A DNA stretch of 48,443 bases from CAYJPV01 sp964396055 (GCA_964396055.1 CAYNDV010000020.1:1-48443); one strand, 5' to 3'; counted from the first letter of the stretch, positions 7,227 to 17,318 are shown. Numbers and translations: made by a program. Notes: generated by a model from the letters alone, not told the origin.

Positions 7227-9374
7227 GTGTGCGCGATGGCCGCGAACCCGTCACCTGCGCACGCTCGGATGGAATGGCATCCGCTCGCCGCGGGGCTGGC
7301 GCTCCTGCTGGCGGTCATCGGCATCGCGACCAGTTATCGCCTCGCGTACCTGAACCACCTCGACGATCTGACTGCGCGCCGCGCGGAGGTGTCGTCCCAG
7401 CTCGACCGGGCGCGCGGCGATCTCAGCCGCGAGTTGTTTGCGGCCATCAACCTCTCCGAGGGGCTGGTCTCGCTCGTCAAGCTCCACGCGGGCATCGACC
7501 AACGCGACTTCGACGGCCTGGCTGCGGCGATCGTCCGCCGCAGCGCGGTCATCCGCAATGTCGCGCTGGCTCCCGACAACGTCATCCGCTACGTCCACCC
7601 GCTCGAGGGCAACCGGACGGCGCTCGGCGTCAACTACATGGGCGTGCCCAACCAGCGCGAAGCCGTGCTGCGCGCCATCAAGGAACGCCGCACGGTGGTG
7701 GCGGGCCCGCTGGCCCTCGTGCAAGGTGGCGTCGGCATCATCGGCCGGACGCCGATCTTCGTCGCCCCTGCAGCGGACGGCGATCCTGGGGGCGAGCGGT
7801 ACTGGGGCATCTCGGCCACCGTGGTGGACTTCGACCGTCTGATTGCCGTATCGGGCCTGGACCGCCTGCGCGACACGCAGCGCATCGCATTGCGCGGCCT
7901 GGACGGCTCGGGCCGGGAGGGCCCCGCCTTCTGGGGTGATACCGAGGTGTTCCAGCAGGAGCCCGTCGTGCTGGACGTACCGCTGCCGTCGGGCAACTGG
8001 GCGATTGCCGGCGTGCCCGCCGGCGGCTGGCCGCCGTTCGTGGTGTGGAAGTCCCTGCCGTTCCAGGCCGGCACCGTCCTGGCGGCCTTCTTCGCGAGCC
8101 TGCTCTACGGGGTGCTGCGGATCAACCGGCAGCGTCGCGTGGAGGTGGAAGCGCGACGGCGCACCGAACTGGAGTTGCGTGACGCGAACGCGTCGCTGGT
8201 GGCCAACGAGGCCGAGCGGCAGCGGATGATGGCCGAGGTCGAACGCGGCCAGCGCGTGGCGGCCCTCAGCCTGTTTGCAGGCGGCGTGGCTCACGATTTC
8301 AACAACCTGCTGGCCGGGCTCTTCGGCAACGTCGAACTGGCGCGATCCGCACTGCCGTCGTCCAGTCCGGCCCACCCCCACCTCGACGCGGCGGTGACGG
8401 CGTTCGAGCGGGCGCGCGACCTGTCGCGGCGCCTGCTGACGTTTGCGATCGGCAGTCCGCCGGAACGCCGCGCCGTGCCCGTGGCGCCGTTCCTGCGCGA
8501 ATGCTGCTCGCTGTCGCTCTCCGGTTCGAACTGCGTCTGGGACGTGCTCGTGTCCGGACACGGCGCGGCGTGGGATGCGTTCGGCGATCCGAATCAGCTC
8601 TCTCAGGTCTTCACCAACATCCTCGTCAACGCCAGGCAGGCGATGGCGGCCGGCGGCCGCGTCCGCCTCACCGTGCGCAACCTCGAGGCGGCCCCGGGCG
8701 GGCCGGGCGATCCCGCGACCGGGCCCTGTGTCGAGGTCACGATCGAAGACGACGGGCCCGGGATTCCGGCCGACGTCCTCGCACGCGTGTTCGATCCGTT
8801 CTACACGACCAAGGCGACGGGCACGGGCCTCGGGCTGGCGCTGGCCCATTCGATCGTCCGGGCGCACGGAGGGCAGATCGCCGTGACGTCACCGCCCGGA
8901 CGCGGGGCTACCTTCACGGTCACACTGCCGGCCATGACAGCCGGCCCCGGGCCGGTCGAGGCCGCTGCCGAGCCGGCGCCGGCCGCCGGCGCCAGTTCAG
9001 GGCGCATCCTGCTCATGGACGATGAGCCGCTGGTGCGGGGCATGGCGTCGAAGATGCTGGCGCGCGGGGGGTACGAGGTGGTGGCGGCGTCGGACGGCGA
9101 CGAAGCCGTCGACCAGTGCCGTCGAGCAATTGCGGAAGGGCGGCCGTTCGATGCGGCCATCCTCGATGTGACGGTGCCCGGCGCGATGGGAGGCAAGGCG
9201 GCGATGCGGCACCTGCGCACGCTGCAGCCCGGCCTGCCGGTGGTGCTGTCGAGCGGTTACGGCGAACTGGAAACCGGCACCGGCGAGGAGCAGCCCACCG
9301 CGACACTACCCAAGCCCTACCAGATGCACGAGCTCATGGCGTGCGCGAAGGCGGTGGTGGGGGCGAGGGGCTAG
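7227..9374 (+). CDS. CHASE-domain hybrid sensor histidine kinase with receiver domain
   Basis: A 715-residue membrane sensor kinase. One membrane helix (about 20-38) and a second (about 280-297) enclose a CHASE-type periplasmic sensor (about 55-260; GVNY, IKERRTVVAGPLALVQGG). The cytoplasmic part has a histidine phosphoacceptor at His356 (AGGVAHDFNNLLAG), the N box NILVNARQAM, EDDGPGIP, the F box FDPFYTTK and GTGLGLALAHSIV. The C-terminal receiver domain (about 592-712) has DDE at 598-600, the phosphoacceptor Asp647 (AILDVTVPG) and Lys696. It probably responds to a small extracellular ligand; the partner output protein is not nearby. The start is GTG at 7227 or ATG at 7236; no strong ribosome site decides between them. 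Confidence 0.9.
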   Translation: MCAMAANPSPAHARMEWHPLAAGLALLLAVIGIATSYRLAYLNHLDDLTARRAEVSSQLDRARGDLSRELFAAINLSEGLVSLVKLHAGIDQRDFDGLAAAIVRRSAVIRNVALAPDNVIRYVHPLEGNRTALGVNYMGVPNQREAVLRAIKERRTVVAGPLALVQGGVGIIGRTPIFVAPAADGDPGGERYWGISATVVDFDRLIAVSGLDRLRDTQRIALRGLDGSGREGPAFWGDTEVFQQEPVVLDVPLPSGNWAIAGVPAGGWPPFVVWKSLPFQAGTVLAAFFASLLYGVLRINRQRRVEVEARRRTELELRDANASLVANEAERQRMMAEVERGQRVAALSLFAGGVAHDFNNLLAGLFGNVELARSALPSSSPAHPHLDAAVTAFERARDLSRRLLTFAIGSPPERRAVPVAPFLRECCSLSLSGSNCVWDVLVSGHGAAWDAFGDPNQLSQVFTNILVNARQAMAAGGRVRLTVRNLEAAPGGPGDPATGPCVEVTIEDDGPGIPADVLARVFDPFYTTKATGTGLGLALAHSIVRAHGGQIAVTSPPGRGATFTVTLPAMTAGPGPVEAAAEPAPAAGASSGRILLMDDEPLVRGMASKMLARGGYEVVAASDGDEAVDQCRRAIAEGRPFDAAILDVTVPGAMGGKAAMRHLRTLQPGLPVVLSSGYGELETGTGEEQPTATLPKPYQMHELMACAKAVVGARG

Positions 9375-9407
9375 AGGCTAGAGGCTAGAGGCTAGAGGCT
9401 AGAGGCT
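9366..9407 (+). repeat. Heptamer array (AGAGGCT type) across a stop codon
   Basis: AGGGGCT is followed by five exact AGAGGCT units. The kinase stop TAG (9372-9374) lies inside it. Confidence 0.9.
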
Positions 9408-9419
9408 GGTTCCCATTCC

Positions 9420-9475
9420 ACGGTTCACGGTTCACGGTTCTAGATTCACGGTACTAGATTCACGCTTCTGGGTTC
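9420..9475 (+). repeat. Heptamer array (ACGGTTC/TAGATTC type), 8 units
   Basis: Three ACGGTTC units are followed by TAGATTC, ACGGTAC, TAGATTC, ACGCTTC and TGGGTTC, all in one 7-bp phase. The unit type differs from the array 12 bases upstream. Confidence 0.85.
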
Positions 9476-9519
9476 AAAAAGCGCGGGCGCGGCACGTGAA
9501 ACCACGTGCCGCGCCCGTT
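9476..9519 (-). terminator. Hairpin terminator between convergent genes
   Basis: A perfect 15-bp stem pairs 9484-9498 with 9503-9517 around AAAC. Read on the minus strand it is followed by GCG and five Ts (9480-9476), so it is best suited to end the OPT transporter transcript. It may also stop readthrough from the kinase side. Confidence 0.8.
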
Positions 9520-9532
9520 GTCTGTCACTTGG

Positions 9533-9567
9533 CTAGCCTCTAGGCGCTAGCCTCTAGCCCCGGCTCC
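9533..9567 (-). repeat. Heptamer array (CTAGCCT type), flush with the OPT stop codon
   Basis: CTAGCCT, CTAGGCG, CTAGCCT, CTAGCCC, CGGCTCC run exactly up to the stop codon (complement of 9568-9570). It is the reverse-complement type of the array at 9366. Confidence 0.8.
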
Positions 9568-11676
9568 CTACATGACCGCCGTGGGCGGCGCGGGCTCGTC
9601 GGCGTCGCCCGCCTTGCGGAGCGGCACCGCGATCAGGTACCACACCAGCACAGCCGCCACCGGGATGGCCAGCCAGGGCGCGATGGCGTCGAAGCCCGCC
9701 AGGCCGAGAATCGACGGCAGGTTCCAGAACGTGTGGCTCTCGCGGATGCCCACCACCGCGGCGATGAACAGCCCCAGCAGCGCCTCGCCCGCGATGAGGC
9801 CCGACGCCGACAGCACGCCGGCGTTCTCGACCCGCGCCTTCTGCGCCTCGTTGTAGCCGCGCTTGTCGCGCAGCTTATCCACGATGCCGCGCACCACGCC
9901 GCCGCAGAAGATGGCGAAGGTGGTCGGCAGCGGCAGGTACATGCCCACCGAGAACAGCATGGGGCTGCGCACCTTCACCAGGATGAGCGAGATGCCCATG
10001 GCGATCCCCACCACCACCAGCGGCCAGGCCATCTCACCGCCGACGATGCCCTGCGACAGCGCCGCCATGAGGCCCGCCTGGGGCGCCGGGTAGGTCTTGC
10101 CGATGCCGAGGCCGCCCGCCTCGCCGAACTGCGCCACGTCGGCGTTGTGCATCATGTAGAGCGGGAAGAACATCACGAGGGCCGCGATGAGGACGCCGAT
10201 GACGTCGCCCACCTGCATCCGCCACGGGGTGCCGCCCAGGATGTGCCCGACCTTGAGGTCCTGCAGCATCTCGCCCGCGACCGCCGCCGAGACGCAGCCC
10301 ACGGCGGCCACGCCCAGGGCCGCCATCACGCCTTCCTTGCCGGCGGCGCCCACGAGCACCATGGTCAGCGCCGCGACAATCGTGGTCGCCAGCGTCAGGC
10401 CCGACAGCGGGTTGTTGGATGACCCGATCATGCCGACGAGGTTGCCGGACACGGCCGCGAAGAAGAAGCCCGTGATCACCATCACGATGGCGGCCGTCAG
10501 CGCGGCCCCCAGGGTGCCGGTGAAGTAGAAGTAGATCACCGTGACCGCCGCGAAGATCGCGCCCAGCCCGAAGATGACCACCTTCATGGACAGGTCCTGC
10601 TCGTGGCGGGCGACGGCCGCCGTCTGCGACGCCGACTTCCTGACATCCGCGATGCCGCGCTTGATCCCGAGGATCAGGTTCTTGCGCATCCGGTAGAGCG
10701 TGAAGGTGGCGCCCACCAGCATGCCGCCCACGGCGATGGGCCGCACAATCGACACCCAGACGTGGGTGACGATGCCCGACCACGCCGCGTGCTGGTCGCC
10801 GCCGTTCGCGGCGAGGTACTGGTCGATGAGCGTCGGCCCGAGGAAGTACACCAGCAGCGGCACGAACAGGCCCCAGGCCAGCATGCCGCCGGCGAAGTTC
10901 AGGGCGCCCAGTTCGGGGCCGATGATGTAGCCCACGCCCAGGTAGGCGGGGGTGACGGCCGGCGCCGCGAAGTGCGTGACGCCGCCGGTGGCCACCTTGG
11001 GCGCCGTGTCGCTGAGGCCCAGCTTGACGAAGCTCTCGTTGACGCGGCCGACGCCAATCGAGAACTCGTTCTCCGACCGGAAGACGCCCAGCCCGTCGAG
11101 CAGCTTCGCGACGGCGCCCACGCCCATCGCGCGGAACAACTGGAGCGCCGCCTCCGACCCCTTCTGGCCGGCCTTGTGGATTTCGGCCGCCGCCACCGAC
11201 TCGGGGAACGGCAGCCCCTTGTCCTCCACCATCACGCGGCGCAGCACCGTGACGAACATGATGCCGAGCAGGCCGCCGAGGGCCATCAGGGCCGCCGACA
11301 GCAGGTACTCCTGCGTCATGGTCTCCGAGGTGAACGACCAGTACTTCAGGATCAGGAACGCGGGCACCGTGAAGATGGCGCCGGCGGCCACCGACTCGCC
11401 GATGGACCCGACGGTCCGGGCGAAGTTCTCTTCCAGGATGTTGCTGTCGCGGAAGAGGCGCAGGACAGCCATGCTGATGACGGCGGCCGGGTAGGTGGCC
11501 GCAATCGTCATCCCGGCCCGCAGGCCGAGGTACGCGTTCGCCGCGCCGAGCACGACGCACATCAGCAGACCGAGGACGAGCGCCCGGACGGTGAACTCCT
11601 TGAGTTCGACGTCGGACGAGACATACGGTTTGTGGCCGTCGTGCGGCCCGGGTGACGAGGACGTGGGCTGACTCAT
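9568..11676 (-). CDS. OPT-family oligopeptide transporter
   Basis: A 702-residue polytopic membrane protein of the OPT (oligopeptide transporter, TIGR00733-like) family, full length. The N-terminal signature is visible (KEFTVRALVLGLL, then NAYLGLRAGMTIAATYPAAVISM), as are GSSNNPLSGLT and the late KTYPAPQAGLM segment. Such proteins import small peptides or metal-chelate peptides. An exported dipeptidase is encoded divergently at 11870, so peptide use is a likely shared theme. I chose the ATG at 11676 (MSQPTSS); a GTG at 11694 is in frame but lies inside the predicted -10. A good hairpin terminator follows at 9476-9519. Confidence 0.93.
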   Translation of the reverse strand: MSQPTSSSPGPHDGHKPYVSSDVELKEFTVRALVLGLLMCVVLGAANAYLGLRAGMTIAATYPAAVISMAVLRLFRDSNILEENFARTVGSIGESVAAGAIFTVPAFLILKYWSFTSETMTQEYLLSAALMALGGLLGIMFVTVLRRVMVEDKGLPFPESVAAAEIHKAGQKGSEAALQLFRAMGVGAVAKLLDGLGVFRSENEFSIGVGRVNESFVKLGLSDTAPKVATGGVTHFAAPAVTPAYLGVGYIIGPELGALNFAGGMLAWGLFVPLLVYFLGPTLIDQYLAANGGDQHAAWSGIVTHVWVSIVRPIAVGGMLVGATFTLYRMRKNLILGIKRGIADVRKSASQTAAVARHEQDLSMKVVIFGLGAIFAAVTVIYFYFTGTLGAALTAAIVMVITGFFFAAVSGNLVGMIGSSNNPLSGLTLATTIVAALTMVLVGAAGKEGVMAALGVAAVGCVSAAVAGEMLQDLKVGHILGGTPWRMQVGDVIGVLIAALVMFFPLYMMHNADVAQFGEAGGLGIGKTYPAPQAGLMAALSQGIVGGEMAWPLVVVGIAMGISLILVKVRSPMLFSVGMYLPLPTTFAIFCGGVVRGIVDKLRDKRGYNEAQKARVENAGVLSASGLIAGEALLGLFIAAVVGIRESHTFWNLPSILGLAGFDAIAPWLAIPVAAVLVWYLIAVPLRKAGDADEPAPPTAVM

Positions 11677-11684
11677 AGGGGCGA

Positions 11685-11690
11685 ATCTTA
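11685..11690 (-). promoter_or_regulatory. -10-like element, probably leaderless start of the OPT gene
   Basis: On the minus strand TAAGAT ends eight bases before the ATG, with no Shine-Dalgarno sequence between and no visible -35. The same hexamer in a similar place precedes the M28 gene at 42557. Confidence 0.5.
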
Positions 11691-11869
11691 GCACGACCCG
11701 GCGGGCCGCCGGGGCGCCGAATCCCGGCGGAATCCCGGCGGCGGAGCAGGGTGAAAACCACCCGCCATCGTGATACCCTCCCTCTCACCCGGCCCGCCCC
11801 CGGCCGCTCACGACCGTTGGCTGCGCACGTCAGCCCGGACCTGCCGATCCGGTTCTCAAGGAGACTTCG

Positions 11870-13606
11870 ATGCGGTTCGCTCGACTCGTTCTGACGGGAT
11901 TCATCGTCCTGCTGGCCGGCGCGGTCGGCACGGCAGGGACCCAGGCACCGGCCCAGGCGCCCGGCACCGTGACGGTGCAGGACGTCGAAGAGACCTTCGG
12001 CAAGAAGATCTGCGGGTACCCGCGTCCCGAGGGCGTGCCCCAGGAGGTGTGGGAGAACGCCTGCGAGGCCTGCACGTCCGTGCCGGTCGCGCCCGAGGCG
12101 TCCACCGACGGCACGTTGACCAGCCATTCCTGCGACGGCGGCTACGAGATCCGGATCAAGGTGGTGCCCGGCCAGAAGTACCCGGCCGGCGCCATGCGGC
12201 CCATCATGAAGGGCGGCGGCCTGGGTGAAGAAAAGCCGCCGAACCGCCAGGAAATCAAGGTTGGCGAGATCCCGCAGGTGGCCGAAACCTTCACCCGCTA
12301 CGATGCGGCCTACCCGTTCATGAACGAGAAGGGCGTCATCATTGGCGAGACCACGATTGGCGGCCGCCGCGAGCTCTACAACGACGAGTCGCCCTTCGAC
12401 ATCATGGAACTCCAGCGCCTGGCCCTCGAACGGGGCGCCACGGCCCGCGAGGTCATCCAGATCATGGGCCGGTTCGCTGAGGAGCACGGGTACGGCGACA
12501 GCGGCGAGTGCCTCACCGTGGCCGACCCGAAAGAAGTGTGGCAGTTCGAGATCTTCGGCGCCGGCCCGATCGAGAAGGGCGCCGTCTGGGCCGCCAAGCG
12601 GATCCCGCCTGGGGAAATCGGCGTGTCGGCCAACCGCTCGCGCATCACCACCCTGGGCGACGATCCCAACTGGACGATGCACTCGAAGAGCGTCTACAGC
12701 GTGGCCGAGGAGCTGGGGTGGTGGAAGAAGGGCGAGCCCTTCGTTTTCAACCACGTCTACGGCATGGGCCCGGGGCCGATTACGCCCAACCGGCGCGAGT
12801 GGCGGGTGCTGAGCATGCTGGCGCCGTCGCTCAAGCTGGACCCGTGGGCGCCCGAGCAGCCCTTCTCGGTGAAGCCCGACAAGAAGGTCAGCGTGCGCGA
12901 CGTCATCGCGATTCACCGCGACGTCTACGAGGGGACGCCCTTCGAGCAGACCTCGAACCCGCTGGCCGGGCCCTTCGGCTCGCCGAACCGCTGGGGTATC
13001 CCGCGCGACTACAAGCCGGCGGACGGCTACTCGCCCGTGGAGCGCATGATTGCGGTGCAGCAGTGTTCCTACGTGGTGGTGCTCCAGGCCCGCGCCGACA
13101 TGCCGGCGTGGATTGGCAGCCTCGCCTGGTTCGCCGAGGACGATGCCAAGACGTCGGTGTTCACGCCGCTGTACGCGGGGAACCTGAAGGTACCGGGGGC
13201 CTACGAGATTGGCCGCCGCGACCGGTTCGACCGCGGCTCGGCGTGGTGGGCCGCGAACTTCGTGAACAACTGGGCCAACCTGAACTACCGCGCGATGATC
13301 CAGGACATCCGCGTGAAGCAGGCCGAGATCGAGGACAAGCTGTTCGCCGACCAGCCTGTCATCGAGAAGACCGCGCTGGAACTCTACAAGACCGACCCGG
13401 CGCGGGCGCGGGCGTTCATCAACGACTACTCCAACCGCGTGGCCCAGGAGAACTACATGAAGTGGTGGGAGCTGGCCGACAAGCTGGTCACCGACTACCA
13501 CGATGGCGGCTCGCGCGTGGCCGATCCGGCGAAGCGCTCGTACCCCGCAGACTGGCTCAGCAAGCAGCCGGCCTTCGGGACGAAGAAGCCGGAGGACAAG
13601 AAATAG
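11870..13606 (+). CDS. Exported C69-family dipeptidase
   Basis: A 578-residue protein with a signal peptide (about 1-24) followed by a short pro-region. The C69 (U34) family uses an N-terminal cysteine exposed by processing. Here the candidate is Cys68 in EACTSVPVAPEAS-TDGT, which aligns with the usual CTT...GKKAS-DGS start. Later family features are GECLTVADPKEVWQFEI, NRSRI, and the FAEDDAKTSVFTPLYAG and SAWWA regions. It should cleave short peptides outside the cytoplasm. The start is supported by AAGGAG at 11858-11863, six bases before the ATG. The divergent OPT transporter could take up the products. The stop lies inside a heptamer array. Confidence 0.9.
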   Translation: MRFARLVLTGFIVLLAGAVGTAGTQAPAQAPGTVTVQDVEETFGKKICGYPRPEGVPQEVWENACEACTSVPVAPEASTDGTLTSHSCDGGYEIRIKVVPGQKYPAGAMRPIMKGGGLGEEKPPNRQEIKVGEIPQVAETFTRYDAAYPFMNEKGVIIGETTIGGRRELYNDESPFDIMELQRLALERGATAREVIQIMGRFAEEHGYGDSGECLTVADPKEVWQFEIFGAGPIEKGAVWAAKRIPPGEIGVSANRSRITTLGDDPNWTMHSKSVYSVAEELGWWKKGEPFVFNHVYGMGPGPITPNRREWRVLSMLAPSLKLDPWAPEQPFSVKPDKKVSVRDVIAIHRDVYEGTPFEQTSNPLAGPFGSPNRWGIPRDYKPADGYSPVERMIAVQQCSYVVVLQARADMPAWIGSLAWFAEDDAKTSVFTPLYAGNLKVPGAYEIGRRDRFDRGSAWWAANFVNNWANLNYRAMIQDIRVKQAEIEDKLFADQPVIEKTALELYKTDPARARAFINDYSNRVAQENYMKWWELADKLVTDYHDGGSRVADPAKRSYPADWLSKQPAFGTKKPEDKK

Positions 13607-13660
13607 AGGCTAGAGGCTAGAGGCTAGAGGCTAGAGGCTGGAGGCTGGAGGCTGGGGGCC
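13605..13660 (+). repeat. Heptamer array (AGAGGCT/GGAGGCT type)
   Basis: Five AGAGGCT units, two GGAGGCT units and GGGGGCC, in phase, beginning in the dipeptidase stop codon. GGGGG-CCTG-CCCCC at 13654-13667 may fold and stop transcription. Confidence 0.88.
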
Positions 13661-13684
13661 TGCCCCCGGGGCACGGAGGCGTGG

Positions 13685-14662
13685 ATGCGACTTGCGATCA
13701 TCGGCGCAGCGTTCGCGCTTGCGGCGGCGTGCGGGGCAGGGCCGGCCGAACGTGCCGCGGCGCCGCCGCCGGCTCCGGCCGCATCCCGGCCACCAGCGCC
13801 GGCGCCGGCCGCGCCCGCCACGCCGGCGGTGCTGGGCGAGGCGATGGGCGGGTGGGGGCGCGCGGGCGCGCTCCAGCGGTTCGGGCCCGGCAACCTCTGG
13901 GAGTACATCAACGGCGGGGCTGAGCAGTACCTGGCGTTCGGCTTCCAGGATCTGCAGTCGGCCCGCTTCACGCGGGACGGCGGGCTGACGGCCGTGGTGG
14001 ACGTCTACCGTCTCGCGGGCCCGCTGCAGGCGTTCGGCATCTACGCGCACGAGTCCAACCCGACGCGCACGCCCCTGGCGATCGGCGTCGAAGGGCGCGC
14101 CGGGCGCGACGCCGTCGAGTTCTGGGCGGCATCGTCGTACGTCAAACTGACCGTCGCACCGCCTGTTCCCGCCGCCCTCGCCGCGCTCACGGACCTGGCG
14201 CGGGCCGTGGCTGCGGCGCTGGGTGACGCCGGCGGGCGGCCGCCTGAACTGGCGCTGCTGCCCGCAGCGGGCCTGGTGAAGGGGTCCATCCGGCTCGTGC
14301 CGGAGGATGCGCTGGGGCAGGCGGCCTTCACGGGCGCGCTGGAGGCGAAGTACGCGGGCACACCCGAGCCGTCCACGCTGCTGCTCGTGCCCTTCGACTC
14401 GGCCGAGGCCGCCGCGGCCGCCCTGCGGGACTACACGGCGTTTCTCGCGGCAGGGCAGGCCGCGCCCGTTCCCGCCGCCGGCCTGGGGGACGGGGCCGTG
14501 ACCGCCACCGATCGATACTACGGCCGCGTGGTGGCCGTTTGCGCCGGGCGCTGGCTCGTCCTGAGCCTCGGCGCCGCGCCGTCCGCGGGTGAGTCACTGG
14601 TGAAGGCTGCCACGTTGCGGGTGACCGCGCCGGCTGCACAACCTGCTGGAGGATCGCGATGA
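13685..14662 (+). CDS. DUF6599-like lipoprotein
   Basis: A 325-residue exported protein. The signal ends at AFALAAACGAG, a passable lipobox with Cys16, followed by an Ala/Pro-rich linker to about residue 50. The conserved part begins GNLWEYINGGAEQYLAFGFQ, which I recognise as the DUF6599 signature, and continues with AVVDVYRL and FGIYAHES. The function of the family is unknown. It is translationally coupled (ATGA, 14659-14662) to the iron-sulfur aldo/keto reductase behind it, and the lipoprotein after that follows at short distance, so the three probably form one unit. The start ATG has GGAGG six bases upstream. Confidence 0.75.
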   Translation: MRLAIIGAAFALAAACGAGPAERAAAPPPAPAASRPPAPAPAAPATPAVLGEAMGGWGRAGALQRFGPGNLWEYINGGAEQYLAFGFQDLQSARFTRDGGLTAVVDVYRLAGPLQAFGIYAHESNPTRTPLAIGVEGRAGRDAVEFWAASSYVKLTVAPPVPAALAALTDLARAVAAALGDAGGRPPELALLPAAGLVKGSIRLVPEDALGQAAFTGALEAKYAGTPEPSTLLLVPFDSAEAAAAALRDYTAFLAAGQAAPVPAAGLGDGAVTATDRYYGRVVAVCAGRWLVLSLGAAPSAGESLVKAATLRVTAPAAQPAGGSR

Positions 14663-15873
14663 CCTCGTTCAGCCGACGCGCGTTCCTCCGGTCATCCGCC
14701 GCGGCCGCCGGCGCCGCGATGATCCCCGGTGTCGGGGCCGGGGCGCCCCCAGGGACGACTGACGCGCAGGCTGTCACACCCGTCATCGAAGGCCCGCGCG
14801 TGCGCCGCCGCAAGCCGCTGGGCCGGACGGGCTGGATGGTGGGGGATCTCTCCGCCGGCTCGGGTCAGCGCGATCCGGCCCTCATCGACCACCTGTTCGC
14901 CTGCGGGCTCAACCTCATCGACACCGGCGCCCAGTATCAGGGTCACGAAGAGCTGATCGGCAAGGTCCTGCCGAAGTGGCGCAAGCAGGTCTTCGTCCTC
15001 GACAAGTGGGACCCGCCCCTGGTGACCGCCACGGTGACCAAGTCGGCCCTGCTCGAGGCCCTCGACGTCTCGTTGAAGAAGCTGAACACCACGTACGTCG
15101 ACTGCATGATGATCCATTCGATCGGGCATCCCCGCTACGGGGGCCTCGAGCGAATCCAGAACCCGGCGATCTACGAGGCCTGGGACGAGGCGAAACGCCT
15201 GGGCAAGGTGCGGTTCACGGGGGCCTCGAGCCATGGCGTCCGGATGATCGACGAGCTGAACTGGGGGCTCGACAACGGCCGGTTCGACGTCATCCTGGTC
15301 GGCGCCAACTTCCTGACCCACGGCGTGGAGCCGGTACTGCAGAAGGCCCGGGCGAAAGGCGTGGGCACGATCGCCATGAAGACCATGACGATCTACAAGT
15401 CCGACCTCGACATCCGGAGCCTCCAGAACGAGCAGACCAACGCGCGACAGGCCGTCCTCAAGTGGGTGCTGGCGTCGGACCTCTTCGACACCGCGGTGGT
15501 GTCGATGCGCAACTACGACCAGGTGGCCGAGTACCTGGCCGTGTCGGGCACGACGGCGTTGACGGCCCGTGACCAGCGGTACCTCACGCTGGTGGCGGCC
15601 GAAGTCGGGCCGCACTACTGCCGGCCCGGCTGCGGCGCGTGTTTCGAGGCCTGCCCCCGCGGCGTGCCCGTGGCCGACATCCTGCGGTACCGGATGTACT
15701 TCGAGCACTACGATGACCGGGCGTTCGCCCGGCAGCGTTACGCCTTGCTGCCCGTGTCGCAGGCACCCCTGCCGTGCGCCGGCTGCGAGGCGCCGTGCGA
15801 GGCGGCCTGCCCGTACGGCCTGCGGATCCGCGAGCGCGTGGCAGGCGCGGACTCGCGGTTGCGGTTCGCGTAG
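14659..15873 (+). CDS. Tat-exported aldo/keto reductase with C-terminal 4Fe-4S domain
   Basis: A 404-residue protein. The N-terminus SRRAFLRSSAAAAGAAM is a twin-arginine signal, so the folded, cofactor-loaded enzyme is exported. Residues 48-310 form an aldo/keto reductase barrel (RKPLGRTGWMVGDLSAG, IDTGAQYQGHEELIGK, MMIHSIG, FTGASSHG). The C-terminal 85 residues hold two Cys clusters, CRPGCGACFEACP and CAGCEAPCEAACP, as in ferredoxin-type AKRs. Substrate unknown. The start overlaps the DUF6599-like gene by ATGA. It may transfer electrons between an organic substrate and a periplasmic carrier; that is inference. Confidence 0.88.
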   Translation: MTSFSRRAFLRSSAAAAGAAMIPGVGAGAPPGTTDAQAVTPVIEGPRVRRRKPLGRTGWMVGDLSAGSGQRDPALIDHLFACGLNLIDTGAQYQGHEELIGKVLPKWRKQVFVLDKWDPPLVTATVTKSALLEALDVSLKKLNTTYVDCMMIHSIGHPRYGGLERIQNPAIYEAWDEAKRLGKVRFTGASSHGVRMIDELNWGLDNGRFDVILVGANFLTHGVEPVLQKARAKGVGTIAMKTMTIYKSDLDIRSLQNEQTNARQAVLKWVLASDLFDTAVVSMRNYDQVAEYLAVSGTTALTARDQRYLTLVAAEVGPHYCRPGCGACFEACPRGVPVADILRYRMYFEHYDDRAFARQRYALLPVSQAPLPCAGCEAPCEAACPYGLRIRERVAGADSRLRFA

Positions 15874-15898
15874 ACGGGCCGGATCGAAAGGGGGCACG

Positions 15899-16702
15899 GT
15901 GCGAATCCCTCGATGGGCCGGACGGGCGTGCGTGACAGGCGCGGTGACCCTGGCGCTGGCGGCCTGCGCGCGCCCGCCGCAGACGGCGGCGGACATCGTC
16001 GCGCGGTCGGTGGAGGCCCACGGGGGCGCCGCCCTGACGTCGTGGCGGACGATGACCGTCACCGGCCGGGTCCGCCTCCAGGACGGCATCGCGTACAACG
16101 CCGCCTACACGCTCTACGCCCAGGCCCCGGGGAAGCTGCGCGTGGAACACGACCTGACTGCGGACCGCGGCCGGGCGTTCTACGAGTACTTCCTCAACGA
16201 CGGCGTGGCCTGGACGCGGCGCAATCTCGTCGTGTCGGCCTACGATCCCGCCCGGGCCCAGCGGCTGCTGGACCACTGCGTGGGCGTCGCCTACTACACC
16301 CGGCCCGGCATCACGCTGGAGCGACTGGCCGATGCGGAGGCCGCCTGGCCTGCGGTCGAAGGCTGGGAGGCCGCCGCTGTGCCGGCGCCGCGCCGGGCGT
16401 TCATCGTGGCTGCCCGCGTCGGGGCCGACACGCGCGAACTGGCGATCGATGCCGAGACGTTCCACCTGCTGCGGGAGACCATCGGCCCCGTGACGCGGTA
16501 TTACGGCGACGTCCGGCCGTTCGGCGCCGTCCGACTCTCCACCCGCGTGCTGGAAGTCGTCCGGTCGCCGACCCGCGAGACCGCCACGCCGTTCGTGATT
16601 GAATCCGTGGTCCTGAACGCGCCGATCGACGCCGCGCTCTTCACTGAGGATCGGCCAAAGGGCGGGCGGGCCGGGCGCGCCGCCGGCGCCGCGCCCGAAT
16701 AG
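15899..16702 (+). CDS. Lipoprotein, LolA/outer-membrane-carrier-like fold suspected
   Basis: A 267-residue lipoprotein beginning at GTG 15899, preceded by GAAAGGGGG. The signal VTLALAACARP has a clean LAAC lipobox. The mature part starts ADIVARSVEAHGGAALTSWRTM, the 'helix then beta-sheet' opening typical of outer-membrane lipoprotein carrier-like proteins, and alternates short strands (MTVTGRVRL, YTLYAQAPGKLRVEH). I do not recognise a specific family. It lies 25 bases after the aldo/keto reductase gene on the same strand. The tail (about 250-267) is low complexity. Confidence 0.7.
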   Translation: MRIPRWAGRACVTGAVTLALAACARPPQTAADIVARSVEAHGGAALTSWRTMTVTGRVRLQDGIAYNAAYTLYAQAPGKLRVEHDLTADRGRAFYEYFLNDGVAWTRRNLVVSAYDPARAQRLLDHCVGVAYYTRPGITLERLADAEAAWPAVEGWEAAAVPAPRRAFIVAARVGADTRELAIDAETFHLLRETIGPVTRYYGDVRPFGAVRLSTRVLEVVRSPTRETATPFVIESVVLNAPIDAALFTEDRPKGGRAGRAAGAAPE

Positions 16703-16729
16703 CGCCGGGGCCGAGACGGGGCCTTCGGG

Positions 16730-16735
16730 TAGAAT
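16730..16735 (+). promoter_or_regulatory. -10-like element before moaC
   Basis: TAGAAT ends 13 bases before the moaC ATG. If used, the leader would be only about six nucleotides. No clear -35. Confidence 0.4.
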
Positions 16736-16748
16736 ACCGGCTGCTCAC

Positions 16749-17318
<570 letters not shown>

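Noticed and set aside
10034..13501. Very long minus-strand frame opposite the dipeptidase and out of frame with the OPT gene
   Set aside because: Arg/Gly-rich shadow frame typical of GC-rich DNA; no domain is recognisable.
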